From CAZKRU01 sp964555235 (GTDB lineage Bacteria > Verrucomicrobiota > Verrucomicrobiia > Methylacidiphilales > CAMAQI01), in NCBI GenBank assembly GCA_964555235.1, contig CAZKRU010000010.1, positions 1 through 64,000 of the forward strand: DNA of 64,000 nt. Direction: 5' to 3'. Below the pieces are notes generated by a model. The model was given only the letters and a program-made list of their open reading frames with translations, did no database searches and was not told the DNA's origin. The first letter of the stretch is position 1. Every line of letters starts with the position of its first letter. Below, in pieces: positions 25,074 to 33,722 of the stretch. The position numbers and the translations under genes were made by a program.

Positions 25074-26123
25074 ATGCCCCAAAACTCATCGCAACCGACC
25101 GGATCTCGTTTGTCTTCACGGAAAAAACTTATAAAGGGTCTTTACAGGCGTGGCAACATTTTTTGGTGGGGACAGATGAAGGATGGCATTCGAGTTCCGG
25201 TTTCACTGGAGACAACGAACGAAGCTGACGCGATTCGGATCGTTCTAGAGAGACGTAGTCACCCGGATTTGATTGCTCCGGATCTCTTTCCTCATGAAAT
25301 TACCGCTTATTTGAAGGAGTCTTTGGAAAGGGGCAGGGTTTCACTCTCTTTTACTCAGTCTCGGAAACCGGTGCTGCTTCGGTTCGGAAAAGCCATGGGG
25401 ATCAAGGATTGTAGCAAAATTACGGCTGCGGTTTGCTACAATTGGATGGAAGCACTTCGGAAAGAGAAGCTTTCTCCAGCTACAATCGAGGGATATGTCT
25501 ATACCTTACGCGGCTTCTGCCGTTGGCTCGTGAAGCGTGGAAAGCTGCGGGAGAATCCTATCGCAAAGGTTGAACTCCCCAAAATTACGAAACAAGTGCG
25601 GAGAGATTTTATCCCAAAGGCAGAGGCGCAAGTTTTAATTAAAAAGGCCAACGGAGACCTAAAAACGGTGCTCTATTTGGGATTTCACTGTGGGCTTAGA
25701 AAAAACGAGATCATCGAGGCTCGATGGGAATGGGTAGATTTTGATCGGAATTGTCTTACAGTACAGTCTGGTGATGGATTTCGAACCAAAGATCGAGATT
25801 TCAGGTCGATTCCTTTGACTGAAAAACTTGCGATCTATTTGAGGAAGCAAAAGAAAAAAGAGGGCTTTATTGTCGCAAACGAAGTATCTCGTGGAAAAAG
25901 TCGCTATCGTTGGGATTTCCGCAAGCCCTTCGCTGATTTCATGAAGGCCCAAAACGCGAAATGTACTGCTCACGATATGCGTCGCTCCTTCGCCTCGAAT
26001 CTGGTTATTGCGGGAGTATCAATTTTCAAGGTGGCCAAATGGCTTGGAGATCGGGTCAACGTAGTCGAGGACCACTATGCTCATCTTGTTGCGGGAGATA
26101 AGGACATTGAGAAGTTGAATTAA
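25074..26123 (+). CDS. int: Tyrosine recombinase / phage-type integrase
   Basis: A 349-residue protein with a SAM-like core-binding domain (about 70-170) and a catalytic domain. The active-site Arg is in FHCGLRKNE, the H-x2-R box reads HDMRRSF, and the nucleophilic Tyr is in EDHYAHL. It lies next to tRNA-Val, the typical place for tRNA-targeting elements. However, the tRNA's 3' end faces away and no clear second attachment site or other phage genes were seen, so the element may be a remnant or extend outside this view. ATG 25074 is preceded by the TTTGCTACAAT repeats. Confidence 0.92.
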   Translation: MPQNSSQPTGSRLSSRKKLIKGLYRRGNIFWWGQMKDGIRVPVSLETTNEADAIRIVLERRSHPDLIAPDLFPHEITAYLKESLERGRVSLSFTQSRKPVLLRFGKAMGIKDCSKITAAVCYNWMEALRKEKLSPATIEGYVYTLRGFCRWLVKRGKLRENPIAKVELPKITKQVRRDFIPKAEAQVLIKKANGDLKTVLYLGFHCGLRKNEIIEARWEWVDFDRNCLTVQSGDGFRTKDRDFRSIPLTEKLAIYLRKQKKKEGFIVANEVSRGKSRYRWDFRKPFADFMKAQNAKCTAHDMRRSFASNLVIAGVSIFKVAKWLGDRVNVVEDHYAHLVAGDKDIEKLN

Positions 26124-26432
26124 CGAGAGAGAGACAGAAACTTGATTGAGTGATCAAGAACTGATTGCGATTTTATAAAAAAAGAAGTGTTGCCCAGTTT
26201 CTCGACCGAAAGGGCGCATCATTTAGTTATTAGGAGAATGAGGCATCTCGCGGGGACGATGGTGCGCCTAAAAGAAGCAACTGGCTGGAACCGCGGATCG
26301 CGAGACTGCTGAATCTCGGTTTTGGGATCGTGTGAAAACGCAAAGTATGTGGCGTTTGAAAAATATTTTTAATAAAAGATAAAGAGATCTTTATTTCTTG
26401 ATAAAGAAACTTTTTCGAGACACCTTATTGAG
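26124..26432. other. Gene-free interval between integrase and ric
   Basis: No plausible coding frame is seen. A palindrome CTTGAT-N6-ATCAAG (26141-26158) lies just after the integrase stop. It resembles an Fnr box but its spacer is 6 rather than 4, so a terminator stem is more likely. The A/T-rich right end (26355-26410) holds two abutting palindromes, listed separately. Confidence 0.6.
26379..26409. promoter_or_regulatory. Two abutting palindromes upstream of ric
   Basis: ATAAAG-N4-CTTTAT (26379-26394) and TTTCTT-N4-AAGAAA (26394-26409) share one base and end 23 bases before the ric start. Tandem A/T-rich dyads are a plausible operator for the Rrf2-type regulator encoded two genes down, by analogy with NsrR control of ric-type genes. 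Confidence 0.5.
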
Positions 26433-27149
26433 ATGAAAGAAAGCGCAATTAAACTCGAGGGGTATGATCGAAGTGTTGGTGCGATGGTCGCAGAGCGACC
26501 AAGCCGCTCAAAAGTGTTTAGGCGTTTTCAAATTGATTTTTGCTGTGGAGGGGGACTTTCATTGAGAGAAGCGTCAGTGAAGGCGGGAGTCTTGATTGAG
26601 CAGGTGATGGAGGCGCTTGCGCTGGAGGGAGTGGAAGAAAACGGAGAGGTTTTCAATCCAGCGTCACTTGCGCCTCAAGAGCTTGTTCCGTATATCGTTG
26701 AGAAGCACCATGCGTTTTTGAAGATTGAGTTGCCACGCCTTTTGGAGCTTGCGGATCGAGTGGCGCGCGTACACGGGGGGACGAAGGCGTCTTTGTTGGA
26801 AGTTTTTCATGAAGTGGGAGAGCTTTCTCGAGAATTAACGGTTCACATGCGTAAGGAAGAAGAGGAATTGTTTCCGAAGATTGTCGCGTGGACAAAAGGG
26901 AGTGCGAGGTTTTCTCCCTCGCAAGACGACATTTCGGTGTTGGTCTTGGAGCACGATGAAGCAGGTGCAGGGCTGAAGCGCTTGTCTGCGTTGACGCACG
27001 GCTACCAAATCCCTGAAGACGCCTGCGGAAGCTATCGGGCTCTTATTTCAGGGCTTGAAGGGCTCGAGAAGGATCTCCATGCGCATGTGCATCTAGAGAA
27101 CAGCGTTCTCTTTCCATCCGTTCTAAAAATTGCCAGGTTAGAAGTTTAA
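26433..27149 (+). CDS. ric: Iron-sulfur cluster repair di-iron protein (RIC/ScdA/YtfE)
   Basis: A 238-residue protein. A ScdA-type N-terminal domain with the FQIDFCCGGG motif (about 33-42) precedes a hemerythrin-like four-helix domain. The metal ligands lie in EKHHAFL, HMRKEEEELFP, LEHDEAG and HVHLENSVLFP. RIC proteins restore Fe-S clusters damaged by nitric oxide or oxidants and are NsrR targets in many bacteria. It is followed five bases later by an Rrf2 regulator, matching that pattern, and heads the nitrate-linked operons. Confidence 0.94.
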   Translation: MKESAIKLEGYDRSVGAMVAERPSRSKVFRRFQIDFCCGGGLSLREASVKAGVLIEQVMEALALEGVEENGEVFNPASLAPQELVPYIVEKHHAFLKIELPRLLELADRVARVHGGTKASLLEVFHEVGELSRELTVHMRKEEEELFPKIVAWTKGSARFSPSQDDISVLVLEHDEAGAGLKRLSALTHGYQIPEDACGSYRALISGLEGLEKDLHAHVHLENSVLFPSVLKIARLEV

Positions 27150-27154
27150 TCGCG

Positions 27155-27604
27155 ATGTTTATTTACGGAAAAACGGCAGCAAGTGCGATCGCGATCATGG
27201 GCTTTTTAGCTGTGGAGCCGCGTCGACGCTTTGACTCTCGGGCGATTGCGAAGGCGAGAGGAATGTCTCAAGCACTAACAGGGAAACTGCTGACTCAGTT
27301 GGCTGCCGCCGGGTTGGTTCGTGGGGTTCCTGGGCCCGGAGGAGGATATTCGCTTGCGAAAGCGCCCAAGGAGATTTGTCTTTTGGATATTGTCACACTT
27401 TTTGAGCCCGCAGAGTCGACAGTGGTTTGTCCATTCGGACGGGATTGGTGTGGCACGGGGGATCCGTGTCCGCTTCATGATAAGATCGTAGAGATGATCG
27501 CTATCAATCGAAATTTTATGGGAAAGACGCGCCTGACACTTTTTGAGGGACAGCATCCTAAAAACCGGGGTTCTGAAATTCGTTTAAAGAGGAAACATGT
27601 TTAG
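27155..27604 (+). CDS. Rrf2-family regulator, NsrR-like
   Basis: A 149-residue winged-helix protein. It has a recognition region AKARGMSQALTGKLLTQLA and wing GPGGGYSLAKA, followed by a Cys triad in VVCPFGRDWC and DPCPLH (spacing C-x6-C-x5-C). That triad would bind an Fe-S cluster sensitive to NO or redox state. The gene is co-transcribed with ric and overlaps the next membrane-protein gene by 8 bases. It probably controls ric and the molybdoenzyme operon, binding the palindromes at 26379-26409; target and ligand are inferred. Confidence 0.88.
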   Translation: MFIYGKTAASAIAIMGFLAVEPRRRFDSRAIAKARGMSQALTGKLLTQLAAAGLVRGVPGPGGGYSLAKAPKEICLLDIVTLFEPAESTVVCPFGRDWCGTGDPCPLHDKIVEMIAINRNFMGKTRLTLFEGQHPKNRGSEIRLKRKHV

Positions 27605-28643
27605 TACGATAAACTTATTTGCCTTTATTTCTGCGATGGTTGCAACCATTGGCTTGATCTTGGCGGTATTTTTTGGGTCGCGGAATTTGGGGAACTTTGA
27701 TGCGGCGCTCGTCGCATATCTTTTCGGGTGTATTTTTGCTTGTTTCGGAGTGGTGTATCGGTACGCCGTGTGGCTACAGAGGCCGCCGACGTGGAAATAT
27801 TTTTATCGGGGCTGGCAGCTATTCTTTTCGGGGCGATTCGTCGTTTACGGGTTGGAGCTGGTAAAACATTTTTTGGTGGATTTTTTTGGACAAAAATTCA
27901 TTCACCAGCGCGGAAGGAATTTAGGGATCGGACACTCATTAATGGCGATTGGTTGCATAATAGCCTTCGGGGTGACGTTTCCACTTGTTTTTGGATGGAT
28001 TCATTTTGGGTTGAAGCCGGGAGGGATTGATACTTACGAAATCTTTACGTTTGGATTTAAGACCATGGAGTTTCCGCTGAACACATGGCTGGCGGAAATT
28101 ATTTTTAACGCCTTGAATTGGTCTGCAATTCTAGTCATTGCGGGAGTGATGATTTTAATGCGACGACGCCTGACGCACGCAGGACAGATTGCAATTCAAA
28201 CCTTTGAAGGAGACTGGCTCCCCTTGCTCCTTTTGTTGGCGATTTCTTTGACTGGATTGGGAATCAGCCTTGACTATAAATATATGCGAGGAGAAGCGCA
28301 TCAGTTTATGGCAATCACACATGCGGTGATAGTGATATTGTTTTTGATATGGCTCCCGTTTGGAAAGTTTTTTCACATTATCCAGCGACCTGCCCAGCTT
28401 GGGATTGCCATTTACCGCAAGGCGGGCTCAGAAGGGCCTCAGGCAGTTTGCCCTCACACGGGAAAAGAGTTTACTTCGCAGATGCATGTGGACGATCTCA
28501 AGTCAGTCGCGTCAGAAATCGGGGTAAATTTTACGCGCAAGGATGGCACTTCGCATTTGGATTTTAGTCCTCAAGGCAAACGGGCGCAGATTGCAAAAGC
28601 GCACCTGAAGGCGCGTGAAAAATCCGGCTCATTTTTTGGATAA
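27597..28643 (+). CDS. Polytopic membrane protein, candidate heme b/quinol subunit of the molybdoenzyme
   Basis: A 348-residue protein with about six membrane helices in residues 5-270 and a soluble C-terminal 70 residues containing one CPHTGKEF motif. Candidate heme-ligand His residues occur in GLELVKHFL, LGIGHSLMA, HQFMAITHAV and FGKFFHII. This is compatible with a NarI/DsrM-like cytochrome b, but the family is not firmly recognised. It overlaps the Rrf2 gene by 8 bases and precedes the NasC-like subunit by 5 bases, so it most likely anchors that enzyme to the quinone pool. Confidence 0.7.
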   Translation: MFSTINLFAFISAMVATIGLILAVFFGSRNLGNFDAALVAYLFGCIFACFGVVYRYAVWLQRPPTWKYFYRGWQLFFSGRFVVYGLELVKHFLVDFFGQKFIHQRGRNLGIGHSLMAIGCIIAFGVTFPLVFGWIHFGLKPGGIDTYEIFTFGFKTMEFPLNTWLAEIIFNALNWSAILVIAGVMILMRRRLTHAGQIAIQTFEGDWLPLLLLLAISLTGLGISLDYKYMRGEAHQFMAITHAVIVILFLIWLPFGKFFHIIQRPAQLGIAIYRKAGSEGPQAVCPHTGKEFTSQMHVDDLKSVASEIGVNFTRKDGTSHLDFSPQGKRAQIAKAHLKAREKSGSFFG

Positions 28644-28648
28644 ATATT

Positions 28649-30865
28649 ATGGCAACCCTTCCAATTTCCGTCGAAACGATTATTAGCCAGTATGGGCCGT
28701 CGTTGAATTTTCCTTCACCAGAAGGAATTCCTGGACGTGACGAGCCGGATGCAGTGATTAAGACGCATTGTTGTTTTTGCGGAATGCAATGTGGGATCAA
28801 ACTTTGTGTGAAAGACGACAAGGTGGTTGGATTTGAGCCTTGGGAGGAATTTCCGTTTAACGAAGGAAGGCTTTGTCCCAAGGGGGTACAGCGCTACATG
28901 CAGAATAATCACGCGGATCGGCTGATGCATCCGCTTCAGCGAGTCGAAGGTCGGGGATTTGAGCCGATCGGTTGGGATCATGCGATGGATCGAACCGTTT
29001 CTGAAATTCGGAGGATTCAAAATCGGTATGGGGCGGATGCGTTTGCGATGCTTTCCGGGGTTTCACTGACGAATGAGAAAAGCTATCTCGTTGGAAAATT
29101 TGCGCGAGTGGCCCTAAAGACAAAGAATCTTGATTACAATGGTCGTCTTTGCATGGTGAGTGCTGGAGCAGGCAATAAGAAAGCATTTGGGTTGGATCGT
29201 GCTTCCAATAATTATTCAGATCTTGCAAAAGCCGGTGTTATCATGATTTGCGGTGCGAACGTGAGTGAGACGTTTCCGACGCTGACGCATTGGATCTGGC
29301 AGGCGCGCGATTATGGGGGGAAATTAATTGTGGTCGACCCGCGTCTTACTCCGATCGCTCGAACCGCGGATCTGCATCTTCCGGTAAAGCCGGGTCGCGA
29401 CTCGGCGCTTTACGGGGCAATTTTAAATCAGCTGGTGAAGCATGATTGGCTGGATCGTGACTTTATTACACATCATACTAGTGGATTTGAGGCGGCAATT
29501 GAAGCGGTTGCCAGTTATGATTTAGAGTGGGCGGAGAGAGTCACCGGCGTTTCTGCAAAGAAAATCATGCAAGCGGCGGAGATGTGGGGAAAGGCGGCGA
29601 CAAGTTTTCTTTTGCACGCTCGAGGTATTGAGCATCACAGCAAAGGGGTCGAAAATGTTAGTGCCTGTATTAATTTGGTTTTGGCGACAGGTCGAATTGG
29701 CAGGCCTTACTGTGGATATGCCACGATTACGGGGCAAGGGAACGGACAGGGGGGCCGCGAGCATGGTCATAAGTGCGACCAGCTGCCGGGAAATCGCGAC
29801 ATTGAAAATCCGGAGCATCGGAAATATATCGCCGGGGTTTGGGGGATTGATGAAAAGGAGATGCCAGGAAAAGGACTGACCGCGTATGAAATTATGGAAG
29901 CCATTCATCGTGGCGAAATTAAAGGGCTGATTTCGATTTGTTTTAATCCGCTGGTTTCACTTCCGAATAACAACATGATTCGAGAAGCGCTCAATAAGTT
30001 GGAACATTATGTGGCAATTGATTTCTTTTTGAATGAGACCGCGCGTCATGCAGATATCATTCTCCCCGGGTCGCTTCACGAAGAGGAAGATGGCACCGTA
30101 ACGACCGCCGAGGGGCGAGTTACTCGAATTCGTAAAGCGGTCAATCCCCCGGGGGAAGCCCGCAGTGATACCTCCATTCTCCTCGAGCTCGCCGCACGAT
30201 TAGGCGCGGAGAAGAAATTCACTTATGCGACTTCTGAGGATATTTTTAATGAGCTTCGAGTTGCTTCGAAAGGGGGAACGGCGGACTATTACGGGATTAC
30301 CTACCAAAAGATTGAAGATAATATGGGGGTTTTTTGGCCTTGCCCCGAACTGGATCATCCGGGGACACCGCGGCTTTGGGAGGACAAGAAATTTAGGACT
30401 TCGGATGGACGTGCTCATTTTCAGCCGGTTTTGTATCGTGATCCAGGAGAGGTGACGGACCTGGAATATCCGATTATTCTCACGACGGGACGCGTGGTCT
30501 CACAATATCTCAGCGGCACGCAGACGCGCCGCATCGGAAAACTCGTAAATCAATATCCAGAGCCGTTGCTTGAAATTCATCCGTTACTTGCGGCGAAGTA
30601 CGGGATTAAAGATCGCGAGCTGGTGAGAATTCGAACACGGAGGGGGAGTGCGGAATTTCCTGCTCAATTAGTTGAGACGATTCGTGAGGATACGATTTTT
30701 GTGCCATACCACTGGCCAGGTAAAAAATCGATCAATCAGCTGACCTCAGGCCATTTGGATCCGATCTCCAAAATTCCGGAGTTCAAAGTTTGTGCGTGCC
30801 AGCTGGACCCGCTGGGGCGTGAAGCTCCGAGTGCCGATGAAGCTCGAGCCTATGCGAGTCCATAA
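28649..30865 (+). CDS. NasC/NarB-like molybdopterin oxidoreductase
   Basis: A 738-residue catalytic subunit. The [4Fe-4S] site is C41-x2-C44-x3-C48-x27-C76. Cys 168 in NGRLCMVSAGAG is the expected Mo ligand, as in Nap/Nas enzymes. GQGNGQGGREHGHKCDQLPG resembles B. subtilis NasC. There is no Tat signal, so it is cytoplasmic. Nitrate is the likely substrate, but formate or another oxyanion cannot be excluded. It is encoded with a membrane protein, a four-cluster ferredoxin, a Tat-type Rieske protein and a small membrane protein, rather than with the flavoprotein or ferredoxin partner of assimilatory enzymes. Confidence 0.88.
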   Translation: MATLPISVETIISQYGPSLNFPSPEGIPGRDEPDAVIKTHCCFCGMQCGIKLCVKDDKVVGFEPWEEFPFNEGRLCPKGVQRYMQNNHADRLMHPLQRVEGRGFEPIGWDHAMDRTVSEIRRIQNRYGADAFAMLSGVSLTNEKSYLVGKFARVALKTKNLDYNGRLCMVSAGAGNKKAFGLDRASNNYSDLAKAGVIMICGANVSETFPTLTHWIWQARDYGGKLIVVDPRLTPIARTADLHLPVKPGRDSALYGAILNQLVKHDWLDRDFITHHTSGFEAAIEAVASYDLEWAERVTGVSAKKIMQAAEMWGKAATSFLLHARGIEHHSKGVENVSACINLVLATGRIGRPYCGYATITGQGNGQGGREHGHKCDQLPGNRDIENPEHRKYIAGVWGIDEKEMPGKGLTAYEIMEAIHRGEIKGLISICFNPLVSLPNNNMIREALNKLEHYVAIDFFLNETARHADIILPGSLHEEEDGTVTTAEGRVTRIRKAVNPPGEARSDTSILLELAARLGAEKKFTYATSEDIFNELRVASKGGTADYYGITYQKIEDNMGVFWPCPELDHPGTPRLWEDKKFRTSDGRAHFQPVLYRDPGEVTDLEYPIILTTGRVVSQYLSGTQTRRIGKLVNQYPEPLLEIHPLLAAKYGIKDRELVRIRTRRGSAEFPAQLVETIREDTIFVPYHWPGKKSINQLTSGHLDPISKIPEFKVCACQLDPLGREAPSADEARAYASP

Positions 30866-30885
30866 ATGATCGAGGAGAATTATTG

Positions 30886-31461
30886 ATGACTTCAACGACG
30901 TTAAGAACAGACCAGGAACTTTTCTTGGACCCGCAACGGTGTATCGGGTGTCACGCCTGTGAAATGGCTTGCGCCGAATGTGAGACTAACGGGCAAACCG
31001 CCATGATCCACGTCGATTATGTGGATCGGTATGCCACGGTTCAAACCTCTGTCCAGTTGTGTATGCATTGTGTGGATCCCGTTTGCGCAAAGGTCTGCCC
31101 AGCAGTTGCCATTGAAAAAGACGAATTCGGAATTGTGCATAGCGCCAATACCGCTCGTTGTATTGCATGCTCTAACTGCGTGATGGCCTGTCCGTTTGGA
31201 GTTCCTAAAAAGATGGAGCCGCAGCAGCTCATGATGAAGTGCAATATGTGCTATGATCGAACGAGTGTCGGGAAAAAGCCGATGTGTGCTACCGTTTGCC
31301 CGAGCGGTGCTCTTTTTTATGGGACTCGGGAAGAGATGGAGAGAAAGCGGCCGAATAGCTCGCCAGTCAATCACTTCCAGTTTGGAGAACAGATTGTAAA
31401 AACTAAAGTAAACATGATGATGCCGAAGGGATCGACAAAATTGGTGGTGGACTCGGAATGA
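30886..31461 (+). CDS. Four-cluster [4Fe-4S] electron-transfer subunit
   Basis: A 191-residue DmsB/NrfC/HycB-type protein with four Cys groups: CIGCHACEMAC, CMHCVDPVCAKVCP, CIACSNCVMACPFG and CNMCYD...CATVCPSG. It lacks a signal peptide, so it pairs with the cytoplasmic molybdoenzyme just upstream. The start is ATG 30886 behind a GAGGAG site; TTG 30883 is also open. It overlaps the Rieske gene by 4 bases (ATGA). Confidence 0.92.
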   Translation: MTSTTLRTDQELFLDPQRCIGCHACEMACAECETNGQTAMIHVDYVDRYATVQTSVQLCMHCVDPVCAKVCPAVAIEKDEFGIVHSANTARCIACSNCVMACPFGVPKKMEPQQLMMKCNMCYDRTSVGKKPMCATVCPSGALFYGTREEMERKRPNSSPVNHFQFGEQIVKTKVNMMMPKGSTKLVVDSE

Positions 31462-31967
31462 AAAATAATTTACCGGATAAATCAGCCCCTGATGTTGATT
31501 TCCCTATTGAAAGAACAGAAGCGGAGCATGTCTCTCGTCGAGAGTTTGCCAAGTTTCTCTGCCTCGTTTCTGGCGGAATGGTGGTTGGAAATGGATGGGT
31601 TGCCATTAAGGATTCTCTCTTTCCACCGTTTCGGGTCGAAGGGGAGGCCTTTGTTTGTAAAGCTGCCGATGTTCCGCTGGGCGGGACTTATCCGTTTACC
31701 ATTCAAGGCTCAAAAATTCCTTTTATCTTGATCCACCTGAATGACGGCACATGGCGGGCGTATGAACAAAAATGCACCCATTTATCCTGCTCAGTCTTTT
31801 ATCGACCCGAAGAAGATAAAATTGAGTGTCCCTGTCATCACGGTTATTTTGATGCGCGCACTGGGGCCGTCTTGCAGGGGCCTCCGCCTCGTCCTCTTCC
31901 GCATTTGGAAGTTATTGTTAAGGCAGAAGAAATTTACGTTCGTCAACCAAGTGTATCCCATGCGTAA
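31458..31967 (+). CDS. Tat-type Rieske iron-sulfur protein
   Basis: A 169-residue protein. The twin-arginine motif S-R27-R28-E-F-A-K leads into a membrane anchor (33-50), followed by a Rieske domain with C106-T-H108-L-S-C111 and C124-P-C126-H127. Ligands are C106, H108, C124 and H127, with a C111-C126 disulfide. Its cluster should sit on the periplasmic side, as in QcrA/PetC proteins. That is unexpected in an operon with a cytoplasmic molybdoenzyme and suggests a quinol-oxidising module. No cytochrome b or c gene is adjacent here. Confidence 0.92.
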   Translation: MKNNLPDKSAPDVDFPIERTEAEHVSRREFAKFLCLVSGGMVVGNGWVAIKDSLFPPFRVEGEAFVCKAADVPLGGTYPFTIQGSKIPFILIHLNDGTWRAYEQKCTHLSCSVFYRPEEDKIECPCHHGYFDARTGAVLQGPPPRPLPHLEVIVKAEEIYVRQPSVSHA

Positions 31968-32229
31968 TCAAAATCAGACTCATCCGAGAAAAACTAATAC
32001 ACTTTCGCTTGGAATTATTTGTGTCCTCATGATGATTCTCACGATGCAAATTTGGCTTCTTACCGCGACACTCAATACGTCGCTCGAAGGTCATGGAGGG
32101 ATTCAGTGGCCGGCCTTTGCCGCATCGGCTTTTCTATTTCTGAGTGGTGCGGCGTTGCTGCGGTATTTGCCGGATCCGATCCGCCGAGCACGAAAGTCGA
32201 GCGATTATCAGAAAAAACATCATTCGTAA
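31960..32229 (+). CDS. Small two-helix membrane protein
   Basis: An 89-residue protein with hydrophobic helices at about 16-36 and 46-63, and charged ends. It starts at ATG 31960 and overlaps the Rieske gene by 8 bases, so it belongs to the molybdoenzyme operon. The family is not recognised; an accessory anchor subunit is a reasonable guess. The operon ends here, five bases from the convergent stop of the next gene. Confidence 0.65.
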   Translation: MRNQNQTHPRKTNTLSLGIICVLMMILTMQIWLLTATLNTSLEGHGGIQWPAFAASAFLFLSGAALLRYLPDPIRRARKSSDYQKKHHS

Positions 32230-32234
32230 GCGCG

Positions 32235-33722
32235 TCAAGTGATGGAAGCGCTTGTTGCGTTCGAGGAAGTCCCGAGAGCGATGAGATCTTTTTGGGAAAG
32301 AATTTTTCGGATCACTTCGTGGGCGCTGTAGCTCGTGGCGCCAGGTTGAATGAATCTCGAGATTTCACTTAGGGCATTTCCGGCGGTGAGCAGAGGGGGC
32401 TCTTCTTTGCCTTCGGAATCGATCTGGGCGAATCCAATTCCAGACATGAGTCCATTACAGATACATTTGCGGCCCAAAGTTTCTTCGAGAATTCCGCCTT
32501 TTCTTAGGTAATCGGCCTCTGGTTCTCCCGAGCATCGGGAGCCGAGAGTCCCGTCGGCTTTTCGATAGGTTTGTCGTAGATATCCCATGTCACATCCACG
32601 TTCTCGTGTGATGAGGGGATCTCCCACAGTCCCTTCGAGTCGGACCATTTTGAAGGGGAACCCAGAAGGTGAAGCTTTCGGATCGGTGAAGATCTTAACG
32701 GATGAACGAAGAACCGATTGAATGACGCGAAGTTTTAAATCATTTCGAATTCCAGATTCGTTGCAGTAGGCAAAGGCCGTTCCGACTTGAATCCCTACAG
32801 CACCGACTTCCAAGGCTTCTTGCAATCGTTCATGAGAAGAATAGCCGCCAGCGATCCAAAAAGGTCGACCGATGGCTTGATAGGCTTCCCATCGGGGTTC
32901 ATCCCGTAGCCCATAGAGTGGCTCGCCTTCACTGTTTAATTGCTGCGCTCCGCGAGGAGGAGCATTGTGTCCTCCTGCGGTATGTCCCTCAACAATAAAT
33001 CCGTCAATGTACCCTTCCGCTTTTTTGGCGAGGCTCGAGGCAAGGATGTCCGAAGAAACAATGGCGAGAAAGCGTGGTCGGTGGAGGGTTGGCGCGCCGT
33101 CAGGGAAGTACGTTTTTGGGTCAAAGATCATTTCGAACTTTTCTCCAGGAAGGGCGCCGGCGACTTGAAGGATGAGCGAGGATTTTTCCCCCTCCGAAAA
33201 TTGATCTAAAATACGAGGGATACTTTTTGGAATTCCTGCTCCCATTAAGACATAATCAACTCGCGCAAGCATGGCTCCGTAGAGCGTGGCAAGGGTGGGC
33301 ATTTGAATTTTTTCAAGGAGATTGATACCAATCGGTCCGGAGTGCCCCTGTTTCGCAAGGTAAACTTCGACGAAACCTGCTGCGACCGTGAGATCGAGGA
33401 GCGCGGGTGAGGGACGTTGAGAAAAGAGTGGGACGGGTTTGTATGGGACGTGAGTCGGCTTTCCGTTGGCGAGAAAATATCGCTCCATAATACGACTAGT
33501 CACGTCAGGGAGGGGAAAGGCTGCGAGTGCCTCTCGAGTACTTCCATCGGGATCTCCTTGTTGGAGGCGGCGCGACATGAGCATTTCTAAGGCGGTTCCT
33601 GAAACAACCCCCATCTGGTCGTGTCGACCGACGGCGCGGGCGAGGCGCCATCCAGAAACACCGATCCCCATGCCACCCTGAATGAGTTGAGGTAACGTGG
33701 AGGTGGAAGTGGAGCCGGTCAT
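32235..33722 (-). CDS. Nitronate monooxygenase / 2-nitropropane dioxygenase-like flavoprotein
   Basis: A 495-residue FMN TIM-barrel protein with IQGGMGIGVSGWRLARAV at the start, the substrate-side EGHTAGGHNAPPRG motif and WIAGGYSSHERLQEALEVGA near the FMN phosphate site. Enzymes of this family oxidise nitronates, or act as FabK-like enoyl reductases. The length (usual about 330-360) includes an extra C-terminal segment with several Cys (SRCSGEPEADY, KCICNG). Its ATG overlaps the AhbC-like gene (ATGA), so it is the last gene of a four-gene operon. Its role beside heme genes is unclear. Confidence 0.8.
   Translation of the reverse strand: MTGSTSTSTLPQLIQGGMGIGVSGWRLARAVGRHDQMGVVSGTALEMLMSRRLQQGDPDGSTREALAAFPLPDVTSRIMERYFLANGKPTHVPYKPVPLFSQRPSPALLDLTVAAGFVEVYLAKQGHSGPIGINLLEKIQMPTLATLYGAMLARVDYVLMGAGIPKSIPRILDQFSEGEKSSLILQVAGALPGEKFEMIFDPKTYFPDGAPTLHRPRFLAIVSSDILASSLAKKAEGYIDGFIVEGHTAGGHNAPPRGAQQLNSEGEPLYGLRDEPRWEAYQAIGRPFWIAGGYSSHERLQEALEVGAVGIQVGTAFAYCNESGIRNDLKLRVIQSVLRSSVKIFTDPKASPSGFPFKMVRLEGTVGDPLITRERGCDMGYLRQTYRKADGTLGSRCSGEPEADYLRKGGILEETLGRKCICNGLMSGIGFAQIDSEGKEEPPLLTAGNALSEISRFIQPGATSYSAHEVIRKILSQKDLIALGTSSNATSASIT

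Noticed and set aside
26141..26158. TTGAT...ATCAA dyad after the integrase as a seventh Fnr box
   Set aside because: The spacer is 6 bases rather than 4, and it sits at a gene end with no start codon in range.
24919..26267. GATGGTGCGC at the tRNA-Val 3' end and again at 26258-26267, a possible integration duplicate
   Set aside because: Only 10 bases, and the second copy lies on the 5' side of the tRNA, whereas an element using the tRNA 3' end would extend the other way. Probably chance.
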